A DNA stretch of 64,000 bases from Oligoflexia bacterium (GTDB lineage: Bacteria > Bdellovibrionota_G > JALEGL01): contig DAOLES010000002.1 in assembly GCA_035326705.1 (NCBI GenBank), positions 107,660-171,659 of the forward strand, read 5' to 3'. The notes under the pieces are model-generated. The model saw only the letters and a list, made by a program, of their open reading frames with translations, was not told the origin of the DNA and did no database searches. Position 1 is the stretch's first letter, and each line of letters starts with the position of its first letter. Position numbers and translations under genes: made by a program. Positions 43,781 through 53,226 of the stretch are shown here, in pieces.

Positions 43781-44968
43781 TCAAATGAGTACAGCAATGA
43801 TTTCTTGGCAAATCCAATCTGAACGCATTTGCCCTTGTGAGTTTAAAACAAGCCTTGAAGAGTGTTGTTCAAGATAGTGTTGCGTTTGTAAGTCTTTAAC
43901 CAGTGTTTGCCAAGCTGAGTAGGCGTGCGGTGTGCATAAATATTGATTGAGGTATTCCATGCTAAGACCATCCGTTCTTAAATGCGTATAAATATATTCT
44001 ATCAAATTTTGTTTTGCATCAAGAGATTCCTGCTCATAAGGATAGTGGTTTTGATCAAGGGCATGATAATACTGGTTTAAATTTTTTGGGTTCCACCAGC
44101 GTTGAGCTGTAGACCTTGTATTTTTAGGTAAATATGAATGTGCAGATGCTCCTAAGCCCCAATAGGCTTGCTGTTGCCAATAACATTGATTGTGTTTAGA
44201 TTCATAACCATTAAGGGCAAAATTAGAAATTTCATACTGCACAAATTCTTTTTGCAACAAATATTCTTTTGCCAGCAAAAACAACTGTTCACAAGGTTCT
44301 TCGGCTAAAGGTATCCAAGTTTTTGCTTTTACTTGTTTAGCAAAGGGTGTTTTAGGCTCAACGGTTAAGCCATATAAAGAAAGATGGGTAAAAGAACGCG
44401 TAAACAGTAGATCTAGGGTGTTTTTAAAAACCTCTAAGTTTTGTTGTGGCAGTTGATAGATTAAATCCACACCAATGTTGGTTAAATTGGCTTGATTAAG
44501 GAGATCAATTGCATTTAGTGCTTGTGTATGTTGATGTTGGCGTCCTAAAAATTGAAGTTCATCTGCAACTAAACTTTGAATTCCTAAAGTGACACGATTA
44601 ATGCCCATTGTTTTCCACGCCTTGGCTTTGGTCAAGCTAATGTCTTCAGGGTTGGCTTCAAGAGAAATTTCAATATTGTTGTGATCAAATTGAAATTTTT
44701 TTTGTAGGGCATGCAAAATATTTTTGATCAGTTGAGTATCGATTAAGCTGGGGGTTCCGCCACCAAAATAAATACTTTGAAGGGTTGAGTCTTTTGCAAA
44801 AGATAAATGTTCAAACATTTCAATTTCTTTGAGAAGGTAATTGACATATTCTTTATGTTGGCTTTGAGTTTTATTGGCTAAAACAAAAAAATCACAGTAG
44901 GGACATTTATAACGACAAAAGGGAATGTGAATGTAAATACTAAAAGGCTTAGAGTTGGTAATGGTCAT
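43781..44968 (-). CDS. hemW: Radical SAM heme chaperone HemW
   Basis: A HemN-like radical SAM protein of 395 residues. IYIHIPFCRYKCPYCDFFV carries the CxxxCxxC iron-sulfur cluster motif plus the extra cluster-flanking features of HemW. Further motifs are SIYFGGGTPSL, SLEANPED, GINRVTLGIQS and GVDLIYQLP, followed by a C-terminal HemN domain. HemW inserts heme into proteins rather than oxidising coproporphyrinogen. It overlaps the membrane glycosyltransferase gene upstream by 20 nt. Confidence 0.9.
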   Translation of the reverse strand: MTITNSKPFSIYIHIPFCRYKCPYCDFFVLANKTQSQHKEYVNYLLKEIEMFEHLSFAKDSTLQSIYFGGGTPSLIDTQLIKNILHALQKKFQFDHNNIEISLEANPEDISLTKAKAWKTMGINRVTLGIQSLVADELQFLGRQHQHTQALNAIDLLNQANLTNIGVDLIYQLPQQNLEVFKNTLDLLFTRSFTHLSLYGLTVEPKTPFAKQVKAKTWIPLAEEPCEQLFLLAKEYLLQKEFVQYEISNFALNGYESKHNQCYWQQQAYWGLGASAHSYLPKNTRSTAQRWWNPKNLNQYYHALDQNHYPYEQESLDAKQNLIEYIYTHLRTDGLSMEYLNQYLCTPHAYSAWQTLVKDLQTQHYLEQHSSRLVLNSQGQMRSDWICQEIIAVLI

Positions 44969-46757
44969 TGTTAATCCAACAGTCTAAAGCATTTGGATGG
45001 ACATAAACAATGCTATCCATAGATCCTTCAGGATCTTTTGCTTGCCAAAAAAGAATATATTGTAAATATGCACTTAAACTGGACAGGGTTTGGTCAGGGA
45101 CCATCCACTCTCTAAGTTTATAGCGATATGGGGTGTATTGATTTAATTGAGGATGTTCAATGCTGCTTTGTCGGTCCCAATCTTGAATGAAAATAAGGCT
45201 ATCTAAACTTGGGTTTTTATTAATGGTATACCAACCATGATAGTGTCTGAGATACCAAGATAGGGGCCAAATTGCAGCAGCAGCATTTAAAGTTTCAATT
45301 TTCATGTTTGGGTATACTTTTTTGCATGTTAACAGTTTATGTGCCATCTGTTTTGTTTCCCAAGACGTATGTGTGAATGCCAATAAATTTTTTGGGCGAG
45401 CATTAAAAATAAAGTTTGTCCGATAGACGTTGATCAACTGCCAGCTGATCAAGATAACAAGTCCCAAACCTAAAATTCTTTTATGTAGAGTGTGGCTAAG
45501 GCTGGCTTGAACTGTTTTGCTCAGTTGTGGAGCGAGGTATAAGAAGGCAGGGAAAATAACATGAACCAACAGCCACGGTACTTTTTCTCCAGCATAGCTG
45601 TATAAGCTTAAAGATACCCAAAACCAAAAAATACTAAACGCATGAAAATATTCATTATGTTTTAAATGATACAGCGTCATACGAACACCGGCAAAGATAT
45701 AAAAAATTAAAATTAAAAAATGATAAGGACGGCTAAAATGAAAAATGCTTAACAAAGAAGAAAAGGTGTTGATCCAAAAAGCTTTCACCACAATGAATGC
45801 AGCAAAACTTAGGACAGCAACATACAAGCTTTGCCGGAGATAGTTTTTTGAAGAGCGAAGAATTTTTATTAAATAAAATATTATGGCCAAAACAATAGGT
45901 AATTCGTATTGAACAAGAAGAGGAAGGTAATAATCAAAAGGCCCACGAATTCTTTGAATTTTGTGCTGGTTGATCCAATAAGGCAACATTTTACGATACA
46001 GACCATCAAGGACTCCTGGCCAATGTTGACCAAAACCAGAATACAACAGGGAAAAAATTAAAACTGGGGTTATAAATAATAAAGTTATTTTTAAATATTT
46101 ATAACGCACAAAATAGTCTTTTACAGCCTGAGTAATATAGGTATAGCGACTTCGCTTGAAAAAAAACAACACCATAAGAAAAGTAACTAGAAAAAAGAAG
46201 TAAAATAAATAGTTCAGTTTAGTACACACCATGAATGATAAAAAGATAAGGCTATTAAACAAATAAAAAGACTTTTTGGAATATAAAAACTGGTAGAGAC
46301 TTAATAGGCTAGCTGTAAAAAGTAAGCACAGCAACATATCCATACCTAAAAACCTTGAGAAGTAAGTTAAGGTTGGGGAAAGAGCAGTTAATGTAACAAA
46401 AGATAAAACCGGGTTTAAGTTTTTAAAAATCAAAAACAGTAAGAAGCTACATAGGTAAACCAAGAGTATCCCAGATATTGCACTGGTGAGCCGACCAGTA
46501 AAATCTGTGTCGCCAAAAATTTTAAAGCAAAGCGCTTGTATAGTAAAAAGCATAGGTCCATGAAGAATAGGATCAAAACGGTAAAAGTTTTGTGTAGCGT
46601 AGTCATAAGAGTATTTAGCATACAAAGACTCATCATGATGGTAAGGTTTATCTCCCAGTTGATAGAGTCTAGTGAAACATAAAAATAAAAAAATAGCGGC
46701 TATAAAAATACCAACCAATTTTCTTGTTTTTATTTGAGTGATAATTTCTTTAAGCAT
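44949..46757 (-). CDS. TIGR03663-like (Agl23) polytopic GT39-type glycosyltransferase
   Basis: 602 residues with about a dozen hydrophobic helices. The first loop has LGDKPYHHDESLYAKYSYDY, the acidic signature of the TIGR03663 family and of GT39/PMT-like enzymes, followed by FRFDPILHGPMLF in modified form. These use polyprenyl-phosphate sugars and act on the periplasmic side. The acceptor is unknown; Agl23-like proteins are described as flippase-associated. The 3' end overlaps hemW. Confidence 0.78.
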   Translation of the reverse strand: MLKEIITQIKTRKLVGIFIAAIFLFLCFTRLYQLGDKPYHHDESLYAKYSYDYATQNFYRFDPILHGPMLFTIQALCFKIFGDTDFTGRLTSAISGILLVYLCSFLLFLIFKNLNPVLSFVTLTALSPTLTYFSRFLGMDMLLCLLFTASLLSLYQFLYSKKSFYLFNSLIFLSFMVCTKLNYLFYFFFLVTFLMVLFFFKRSRYTYITQAVKDYFVRYKYLKITLLFITPVLIFSLLYSGFGQHWPGVLDGLYRKMLPYWINQHKIQRIRGPFDYYLPLLVQYELPIVLAIIFYLIKILRSSKNYLRQSLYVAVLSFAAFIVVKAFWINTFSSLLSIFHFSRPYHFLILIFYIFAGVRMTLYHLKHNEYFHAFSIFWFWVSLSLYSYAGEKVPWLLVHVIFPAFLYLAPQLSKTVQASLSHTLHKRILGLGLVILISWQLINVYRTNFIFNARPKNLLAFTHTSWETKQMAHKLLTCKKVYPNMKIETLNAAAAIWPLSWYLRHYHGWYTINKNPSLDSLIFIQDWDRQSSIEHPQLNQYTPYRYKLREWMVPDQTLSSLSAYLQYILFWQAKDPEGSMDSIVYVHPNALDCWINNDHYQL

Positions 46758-46788
46758 GTATTTGTTACGTTATAATCAAGCGTTACTG

Positions 46789-47985
46789 TTACACTAGCAA
46801 TTTGCTTTTTAATCTGTCAATATGTTTTGGATCTGATCCCCAAGCAAGCTCGCCGCCTATTGAGTTTTTTTCTGCACCGGTAACAATTTTATAAATGTTA
46901 GGTCTTCCGCGCAAAAATTCAACAGCTAAAACCCCAAATCCAACTGCCTCAGTTAAGTTGGGTGCGCAGCCGTATTCTTGAGTAGATTGAATTATGACTT
47001 TTTTTCCCAGGTAGTGTTGTATTTTTTCAATCAAGGTTAAGTTGTAGCAACCCCCACCACTGAATACAATTTCATTGAGGGGGGAAAAGTTTGGAAACAC
47101 GTCTTTTTGATAAGAGTAAGCAATACTGATAGCGGTTGCCTCTGTAACACTGGCTAACGCATCTTCTAGACTTAGATCTTTAAATTTTTTAAATATGTTT
47201 TCAAGGTAGTGTTTGCCAAAAGTTTCATAGCCCGTTGATTTTGGGGCTTTTTCTTTAAAATAAGGGTGTTTGAGTAAAGCTTTAATCATGCTTTGGTCTG
47301 AAGTTCCTTTTTTTGCCAGTTGGCCATGTGGGTCATAACTGTATTCATTTTTACTATAATGTCTGCAAGCAGCATCTATCCACATGTTGGCTGGGCCAGT
47401 GTCGTAGGCCATAACAATACCTTGATTGGATAGTAAGGTTAAGTTGCTAATTCCACCCAAATTATGAATACTTCTGTATCCTTCTTCAGGCTTGAATAAA
47501 AGAGCATGTCCAGTTGGAAGTAGCGGAGCTCCCTGACCACCAAGAGCTATGTCAGTTTGTCTGAAGTTACCTACACAGGTAATGCCAGTGTGCTGAGCAA
47601 TAAAGCTTGGAGAGCCAATTTGCAAGGTATAGCCAAAGTTAAGATGAGGTAGTTTTGCTGGGTGGTGTAGTAAAGTTTGTCCATGGCTTGCAATTACATC
47701 TACGTCATGTGGGCGTCGTTTGGATTTCTTTAATAAATCATTCACAGTTTCAATGGCCAGTTGCGCCCAATATGAACTCAGTTCACAGCTTTTTTCTAGG
47801 TCACGCTGATCAATACAATCCAATAGCTTTTGTCTAAATGATTGACTGTAGGGAGCTTGATGAGAAGCGATAATCTCTATATTAGCGGGGTTATTGTCTT
47901 CAACGCCTTGATAAGAAAACAAAACAGCATCCATACCGTCCATTGAGGTTCCAGACATTAAACCAATTGTTATAAAAGGCTTCAT
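46789..47985 (-). CDS. anmK: Anhydro-N-acetylmuramic acid kinase
   Basis: Recycles anhydroMurNAc from cell-wall turnover to MurNAc-6-phosphate. About 398 residues with TIGLMSGTSMDGMDAVL (phosphate loop), ASHGQTLLHHP, LGGISNLTLL, AYDTGPANMWIDAAC and VFSGGGCYN. I use the ATG at 47985, next to the family start; an ATG at 48000 is possible. It links functionally to MltG, which cuts glycan at the other end of the window. Confidence 0.94.
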   Translation of the reverse strand: MKPFITIGLMSGTSMDGMDAVLFSYQGVEDNNPANIEIIASHQAPYSQSFRQKLLDCIDQRDLEKSCELSSYWAQLAIETVNDLLKKSKRRPHDVDVIASHGQTLLHHPAKLPHLNFGYTLQIGSPSFIAQHTGITCVGNFRQTDIALGGQGAPLLPTGHALLFKPEEGYRSIHNLGGISNLTLLSNQGIVMAYDTGPANMWIDAACRHYSKNEYSYDPHGQLAKKGTSDQSMIKALLKHPYFKEKAPKSTGYETFGKHYLENIFKKFKDLSLEDALASVTEATAISIAYSYQKDVFPNFSPLNEIVFSGGGCYNLTLIEKIQHYLGKKVIIQSTQEYGCAPNLTEAVGFGVLAVEFLRGRPNIYKIVTGAEKNSIGGELAWGSDPKHIDRLKSKLLV

Positions 47986-48008
47986 ATGCCCTAAGAACAT
48001 GCTATACT
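47981..48008 (+). promoter_or_regulatory. Putative promoter for the FHA protein gene
   Basis: TTCATA at 47981-47986 and TATACT at 48003-48008 (16-nt spacer). Ten bases separate the -10 box from the ATG at 48019, again suggesting a leaderless or nearly leaderless mRNA. Confidence 0.4.
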
Positions 48009-48018
48009 ATGCCGATAA

Positions 48019-48864
48019 ATGCAAAAAACAATGTTAAATAAGAATAAAAAGTCGTCACAACGTAGTTCTGATTTTGATCAGCAACCTTGCCTCTATGTTC
48101 TCAATGGATTTGATACAGGGAAAATGATTCATATTTATCAACAATCTATGAGTATTGGGTCAACGAAGACTAATGATATCGTTTTAAGAGGTCAAGGTGT
48201 TGATGATATGCATGCTCGTTTAGATATTGTAGATAGAAAAAATATTACTTTGAGTAATTACTCTAATAACTATCCTACGCTTATTAATGGCCAAATCATT
48301 AACCAAACCAGTATTAAAGCGAGCGATCAAATTCAAATTGGTGAGTTAAAATTGGAGTTGGTTTTTAAAACGCATAATGAATTAAGTATGTATGAGTTTA
48401 GTATTAAAAAAAACATGTTAGATGCCTCTGGCCTATTGTTAAAAAAAGACTTTTTAAAGCAACAATTAACTAAAGAGATAGAGTACGCTAAAAAAATAGA
48501 GCAAACAGTTAGTTGCGCTATGCTAAGTATAAATGTTGATTCTTTTGATAAAGACATTAAACAATATATACAACTTATTCAAAAGAGTTCTAGAAGTTAT
48601 GATTTGTTGAGTCACTATAAAGATAATATTTTTTGTTTAGTTTTGAAAAATACTGCTTTAGACAATGCATTGGTGTTTGCAAAACGTTTAAGCAATAATT
48701 TTTTAGATAATTATGGTTCTAAGGTACAAATTAATATGGGTATCAGTACTTCTCAAAATCATCAATTGACGGATGCAGATTTGATGATGGCCAATGCATT
48801 TGGCTATCTTCAAGAAGCTTGTAGGCGCTCAAAAGAGAGTATTGTTAGTCAAAGAAATATATAA
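48019..48864 (+). CDS. FHA domain fused to a degenerate GGDEF domain with intact RxxD site
   Basis: 281 residues. Residues 23-115 form an FHA domain (SIGSTKTNDIVLRG, DDMHARLDIV, PTLINGQ) that would read phosphothreonine. Residues about 140-275 align with GGDEF: RSYDLLSHYKDNIFCLVL matches the canonical RxxDxxxRYGGDEF with the RxxD inhibitory-site residues kept (Arg192, Asp195) at the exact five-residue spacing, but the GGDEF box itself is KDNIF. Cyclase activity should be lost while c-di-GMP binding could remain. Bdellovibrio DgcB has the same FHA-GGDEF order with an active site. It precedes rsmE by 3 nt. Confidence 0.82.
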   Translation: MQKTMLNKNKKSSQRSSDFDQQPCLYVLNGFDTGKMIHIYQQSMSIGSTKTNDIVLRGQGVDDMHARLDIVDRKNITLSNYSNNYPTLINGQIINQTSIKASDQIQIGELKLELVFKTHNELSMYEFSIKKNMLDASGLLLKKDFLKQQLTKEIEYAKKIEQTVSCAMLSINVDSFDKDIKQYIQLIQKSSRSYDLLSHYKDNIFCLVLKNTALDNALVFAKRLSNNFLDNYGSKVQINMGISTSQNHQLTDADLMMANAFGYLQEACRRSKESIVSQRNI

Positions 48865-48867
48865 ATT

Positions 48868-49608
48868 ATGTTTGAGGCACAAACTTTTAGATTGCATTTT
48901 GAAACACTAAATAAAGATAGTTCAGAGTTGGGGTTAGATAAAAATCAAGCACACTGGATAAAACGTGTATTAAGAAAAAATGATGGCGATACATTTGAGG
49001 CTCTTAATGGCAATGGAGGAGTTGCGCAAGTAAGATTAAACGGTAATGCATGTGAAGTTATTTCATTTAAGCAACACACAAGAAAACTATGCCAAATGGA
49101 TTTTTACATTGCAATGGTTGCTTTAGATAAAGCAAAATTGATTGTAGAAAAACTAACAGAAATAGGTGCAGCGTCTATTCATTTTGTTAAAAGTAAAAGA
49201 AGTAATAAAATCTTGGATGAAAAAAAACATAAAGAAAAATTAGAAATTAAGGCAATAGAGTCAATTAAGCAGTGCGGTAATCCATACTTACCAAAAATTT
49301 ACATGCATAAAAGCTTATCAATGTTGTTAAATGAGACAGCTGCACAAGCATATAAATTTTTTCTAAATGAAAACGAAATTGAATGTTATTTGTCCTTACC
49401 TAAGCTGAGTTCAAAAGAAAGCGTCATTGTATCAGTTGGGCCAGAAGCTTCATGGGATAGAGTTGAGAAACAACAATTTTTAGACCATGGTTTTGAGTCT
49501 GTATCATTGGGACCAAATGTTTTAAGAGTTGAAACTGCAGCAATAGTAGCAGCAGCACAAGTACTTGCCTTGAGTAACGTAAATAACAGTCCTGAAAATA
49601 AAAAGTAA
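48868..49608 (+). CDS. rsmE: 16S rRNA (uracil1498-N3)-methyltransferase RsmE
   Basis: A 246-residue SPOUT methyltransferase. It has the N-terminal PUA-like domain (HWIKRVLRKNDGD), LTEIGAASIHFVKSKRS, the SAM-binding VSVGPEASWD, and the knot motif LGPNVLRVETAAIVAAAQVL. It starts 3 nt after the FHA gene, hence co-transcribed. Confidence 0.93.
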   Translation: MFEAQTFRLHFETLNKDSSELGLDKNQAHWIKRVLRKNDGDTFEALNGNGGVAQVRLNGNACEVISFKQHTRKLCQMDFYIAMVALDKAKLIVEKLTEIGAASIHFVKSKRSNKILDEKKHKEKLEIKAIESIKQCGNPYLPKIYMHKSLSMLLNETAAQAYKFFLNENEIECYLSLPKLSSKESVIVSVGPEASWDRVEKQQFLDHGFESVSLGPNVLRVETAAIVAAAQVLALSNVNNSPENKK

Positions 49609-49754
49609 TAAATGCCATGTCAATTTTGTAAGGATGAATAAGTTTTGGATAAAATAAGTAAACTATACTACAATAGAAAATATTGGTGTTGAATAATAAA
49701 TAATCAATAGAACAGTAGTCTGCTTTTTGTGTATGGCTTGGATTAAGGGAAATT

Positions 49755-51461
49755 ATGTTGAAGAAAAAATATATATATCTAACTTTGCTGCTTAGCTTGG
49801 TTTTTGTTTTAACTGCATGTGCAGGAAAAAGACATGGAGATCTTTCATTAAAAAAAGGTACACCTAAAGCAGATCAAATGGAGATAATTCAGATTGAATT
49901 GGTCAATGAGATCAATGAAAAGTTTTCAGGAGATGTAAAGAAGGCATTGGAATATTATGCGCAAGAGCACAAAAATAATCAAAAAGACGATACAATAATG
50001 TTAAAGCAGGCAATTTTATATATCCAAGATCAGAAAATAGACAAAGCCCAAAAAAAACTAGAAACCATTGCTAAACTAAAACCAGAAAACAACAACGCAA
50101 AAAGATTGTTAGCCAGTTTATATTTATCAAAAGGGGATGTTTCTAAATCAAAAAAAATATATGAAGACCTTTTAGATAAAGAGCAAACGGCCACCATTGA
50201 AGATGCAATGACTTTAAGTCATGTATACATGTTAGAAAAAAACTATGATGAGGCCATGAAAGTTTTAAATAAAGCTGAGAAGCAATTTAAAGAAAAGCAT
50301 ATTGTGTATTTTTACAAAGCAAGAGTTTATTCTGAGCAACAAGATTTTTCTAAAGCCAGAGCTAATTTTATTAAAGCAAAAAAATATGATTCAAAGTATT
50401 TACCTAATATTAAAGCCTTAGGTTATCTTGAGGAGTATGAAGGTAATTATGACCAAGCATACAAGTATTATGAAAGAGCTTTAAAAATTGATTCAGAGGA
50501 TGATTTGATGCGCTTACACTTGGCTGAGTTGTATTTAAGTCAGAAGAAATACAAGCAATCTAAAAAACATTTTTTTAAGTTGTATGAAAAAGATAACAAA
50601 AATGCAACATATCTGAGTAAGTTATCAATTAATCATTATTATTTAGATGAATATGCTCAAAGTAAACGATATTTAAATGAATTGCTTGAAAACCATCCCC
50701 AATATGATGTTGCTTATTATTATCTTGGACTGCTACAAGAAAAAACCCGGGATTATGATCAAGCCTTAACCAGCTTTTCAAAAGTAAAAGAAAAGAATGA
50801 ATATTATGTAGATGCAAACTTGGTTTTGGCACAGATTTTATTTGATCAAGACAAAAAAGAGCAGGCTGAAAAGCACTTGCTTGACACAAATAAAAAAACT
50901 TACAGTGATCGATTTATAAGAGCCCTAGGAAGATTTTATGTCAGTGAAGGTAAACTAGATGATGCTGAGAAGATCTTAAAAAAGTATTTATCCAAAGAAG
51001 GTAAAAACATACAATATTTATTTAGTTATGCACAAATCTTAGAAGAGCAAAAGAAGTTTAATGAAATGGAAAAGATTTTATACTCAGTGATAGAAAAAAA
51101 TCCTGATCATGCTAGGGCCTTAAACTATTTAGGCTATTCTATGCTAGAGAGAGATAAAAACATAGATGATGCCTTTGTTTATGTTCAAAGAGCACATGCT
51201 ATTGCGCCAGACAATCCTTATATTATGGATAGTCTTGGTTGGGCTCATTACAAAAAGGGACAATACGCACAAGCCTTAGAGCTTTTGAAAAAGGCCCATA
51301 GCAATCGTTCTGATGAATCAATTATTCAAGAGCACATTGCTGATACCTATGCGCAGATGAAACAAAAATCAAAAGCTAAAGTATGGTATAAAAAGGTCCT
51401 TAAAATGAATTCCAATGAAGAAGATCAAAAAAGAATTAAAGAGAAATTGGCTGAGCTATAA
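49755..51461 (+). CDS. TPR-repeat lipoprotein
   Basis: 568 residues with a lipobox (LLSLVFVLTACAG), so lipid-anchored. The rest is a chain of more than ten tetratricopeptide repeats, with YYERALKIDSEDDLMRLHLA, YYYLGLLQEKTRDYDQALTSF and MDSLGWAHYKKGQYAQALELL among the clearest. It likely scaffolds envelope proteins. The GGGAAATT before the ATG serves as ribosome binding site. It overlaps the LolB-like gene by 47 nt. Confidence 0.9.
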   Translation: MLKKKYIYLTLLLSLVFVLTACAGKRHGDLSLKKGTPKADQMEIIQIELVNEINEKFSGDVKKALEYYAQEHKNNQKDDTIMLKQAILYIQDQKIDKAQKKLETIAKLKPENNNAKRLLASLYLSKGDVSKSKKIYEDLLDKEQTATIEDAMTLSHVYMLEKNYDEAMKVLNKAEKQFKEKHIVYFYKARVYSEQQDFSKARANFIKAKKYDSKYLPNIKALGYLEEYEGNYDQAYKYYERALKIDSEDDLMRLHLAELYLSQKKYKQSKKHFFKLYEKDNKNATYLSKLSINHYYLDEYAQSKRYLNELLENHPQYDVAYYYLGLLQEKTRDYDQALTSFSKVKEKNEYYVDANLVLAQILFDQDKKEQAEKHLLDTNKKTYSDRFIRALGRFYVSEGKLDDAEKILKKYLSKEGKNIQYLFSYAQILEEQKKFNEMEKILYSVIEKNPDHARALNYLGYSMLERDKNIDDAFVYVQRAHAIAPDNPYIMDSLGWAHYKKGQYAQALELLKKAHSNRSDESIIQEHIADTYAQMKQKSKAKVWYKKVLKMNSNEEDQKRIKEKLAEL

Positions 51462-52191
51462 TTTTTTTTGGCTATGTTTTTTAAGTTTTTTTTTTAGCGC
51501 ATGCGCTAAAAAAATTAATCCTTATAAAAACTATAGTCAACAACAGTGTATTGAGCATGCAAGGTACTCCCAAAAAGAAAAGGCTGACTTGCATGGTGGG
51601 CTAAAAGTTACTGCATTGACTGAAGATCATAAAAAAATCCAATTGTTAGCAGATTTTCAACTCAATTCACAAGGAAAAATGATGTTGAGTGTTGATAAGC
51701 TCGGCTTTAATATTGCCTTAGCCGTAATTGATCAAGAACATATGTACCTTTGGCAAGCAAAACAACAAAACATATGGCAGGGTTCAGTAGAAGAGGGTAT
51801 GCAGCAAATGTTTGGGGTGCCGCTAAAAATGCAAAATATTATACAATTTTTTTACATCAATTGGAAAGAAGAGCAGGTCCTAAACCTTAAGAGCAGTAAA
51901 AAACATATTTCTTTTCAAGCTGATTCAGCTACTCATAAAATAACAAAGAAGACTTGTCTTCTGTATCAATCTGAGATGAATAAAGATGATTTAAAAATTC
52001 ATGTTAAGAAATATATACAATTGCCGTCAAAAAAAATGTTGCCAAAATTAATTGAGTTGAATTATCAAAATAAAGCAGTTCAATTACAGCTTAATCAAAT
52101 TTTTGAACAGGAGCTAAACGAGAAAAAATGGCAAAATTTTGAAAAAAAGTTTTTGAAACTGTTAGAAAAAAAATCTATGTCAATTGAGTGA
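51415..52191 (+). CDS. LolB/DUF4292-like outer-membrane lipoprotein
   Basis: 258 residues. A basic N-terminus, the hydrophobic WLCFLSFFFSAC with lipobox Cys, then a half-barrel-like domain: LHGGLKVTALTEDHKKIQLLADFQLN, GKMMLSVDKLGFNIALAVI, MQQMFGVPLKMQNIIQFF. This is the pattern of LolA/LolB-fold lipoproteins. LolB accepts lipoproteins from LolA at the outer membrane; lolA lies 7 kb downstream. The overlap with the TPR gene is long, so the start could lie later, but the ATG at 51415 gives a normal lipoprotein signal. Confidence 0.7.
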   Translation: MKKIKKELKRNWLSYNFFWLCFLSFFFSACAKKINPYKNYSQQQCIEHARYSQKEKADLHGGLKVTALTEDHKKIQLLADFQLNSQGKMMLSVDKLGFNIALAVIDQEHMYLWQAKQQNIWQGSVEEGMQQMFGVPLKMQNIIQFFYINWKEEQVLNLKSSKKHISFQADSATHKITKKTCLLYQSEMNKDDLKIHVKKYIQLPSKKMLPKLIELNYQNKAVQLQLNQIFEQELNEKKWQNFEKKFLKLLEKKSMSIE

Positions 52192-52248
52192 CAATTAAGG
52201 TAATAGCTGGAAAAGATAAGTGCTAGGGTAACGTGAACTGGAGAGAAA

Positions 52249-53226
52249 ATGGAAAAGAATCACATTCTGGAGGTTAAAAATTTAAGCGTAGGCTTTAATG
52301 TCAACCGAGTATTTCATCTGGCGTGTGAAAATATTGATTTTCAGCTTCAACCCAATAAAACTTTATGTTTGGTTGGAGAGTCAGGCTCGGGTAAATCAGT
52401 GACAGCGCAAGGTATTTTTGCCCAACAAAAATTGGCACAATTTAAGTATGGTTCAGGGGAAGTTTTTTTTAAAAATAAAGATATATTAACCTTAAGTGAT
52501 CAGCAAAAATCAAAAATTAGAGGAAAGCATGTTGGCTTTATTCCGCAAGATCCTTTTGAGGCGCTCAATCCAGTGGTGAAAGTAGGTAAACAAGTTGAAG
52601 AAGCTTACCTTTTACACTTTCCACAAAACAAAACCCAAGCTAAAGAACGGGTTATAAACTTTTTTAAAAAGGTAGGCTTATCTGCTCCTGAACGCCGTTA
52701 TGATGCCTACCCACATGAGTTAAGTGGTGGGATGTTGCAAAGGGTGTTGATTGCGCATGCCTTGATATGTGAGCCAGATGTATTGATTGCTGATGAACCC
52801 ACAACGGCATTGGATGTAACCATTCAAGCACAAATTTTAGATTTATTAAAAGCCATGCAAAAACAGCATGGCATGGCCATATTATTTATTACGCACGATT
52901 TTGGTGTTGTTTGTGAAATGGCAGATGACGTTGCAGTTATGTATGCCGGACAAATGGTTGAGTATGCGGATATACAAACTCTAATGAAAAACCCTAAACA
53001 TCCCTATACTAAGGCACTGATCGCATCAGTTTTAAACTTAGAAAATGAACACAAAGGAAAAAAACTGCCTTTTATTTCAGGAACTGTGCCGTCATTAAAA
53101 GATTATCCAGAGCATTGTCGTTTTTATGAGCGTTGTCGTCAAAGTGAAGCAAGTTGTTTAAGTTATGATATGAAAAAAGTTGTACTGAATGAAAATCATT
53201 GGGCAAGATGTATCAAGGCCCAATGA
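52249..53226 (+). CDS. Orphan oligopeptide-type ABC transporter ATPase (OppD/DppD-like)
   Basis: 325 residues with LVGESGSGKSVTAQGI (Walker A), IPQDPFEALNPV (Q-loop), HELSGGMLQRVLIAHAL (signature), VLIADEPTTALDVT (Walker B) and LFITHDFGVV (H-loop). The C-terminal Opp extension (PYTKALIASVLNLE, SGTVPSLKDYP, CRFYERCRQSEASC) has the Cys pattern of a predicted Fe-S or metal cluster. No permease, binding protein or OppF is nearby. A GGAG sits 5 nt before the ATG. The stop overlaps the RNase J start by ATGA. Confidence 0.9.
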   Translation: MEKNHILEVKNLSVGFNVNRVFHLACENIDFQLQPNKTLCLVGESGSGKSVTAQGIFAQQKLAQFKYGSGEVFFKNKDILTLSDQQKSKIRGKHVGFIPQDPFEALNPVVKVGKQVEEAYLLHFPQNKTQAKERVINFFKKVGLSAPERRYDAYPHELSGGMLQRVLIAHALICEPDVLIADEPTTALDVTIQAQILDLLKAMQKQHGMAILFITHDFGVVCEMADDVAVMYAGQMVEYADIQTLMKNPKHPYTKALIASVLNLENEHKGKKLPFISGTVPSLKDYPEHCRFYERCRQSEASCLSYDMKKVVLNENHWARCIKAQ

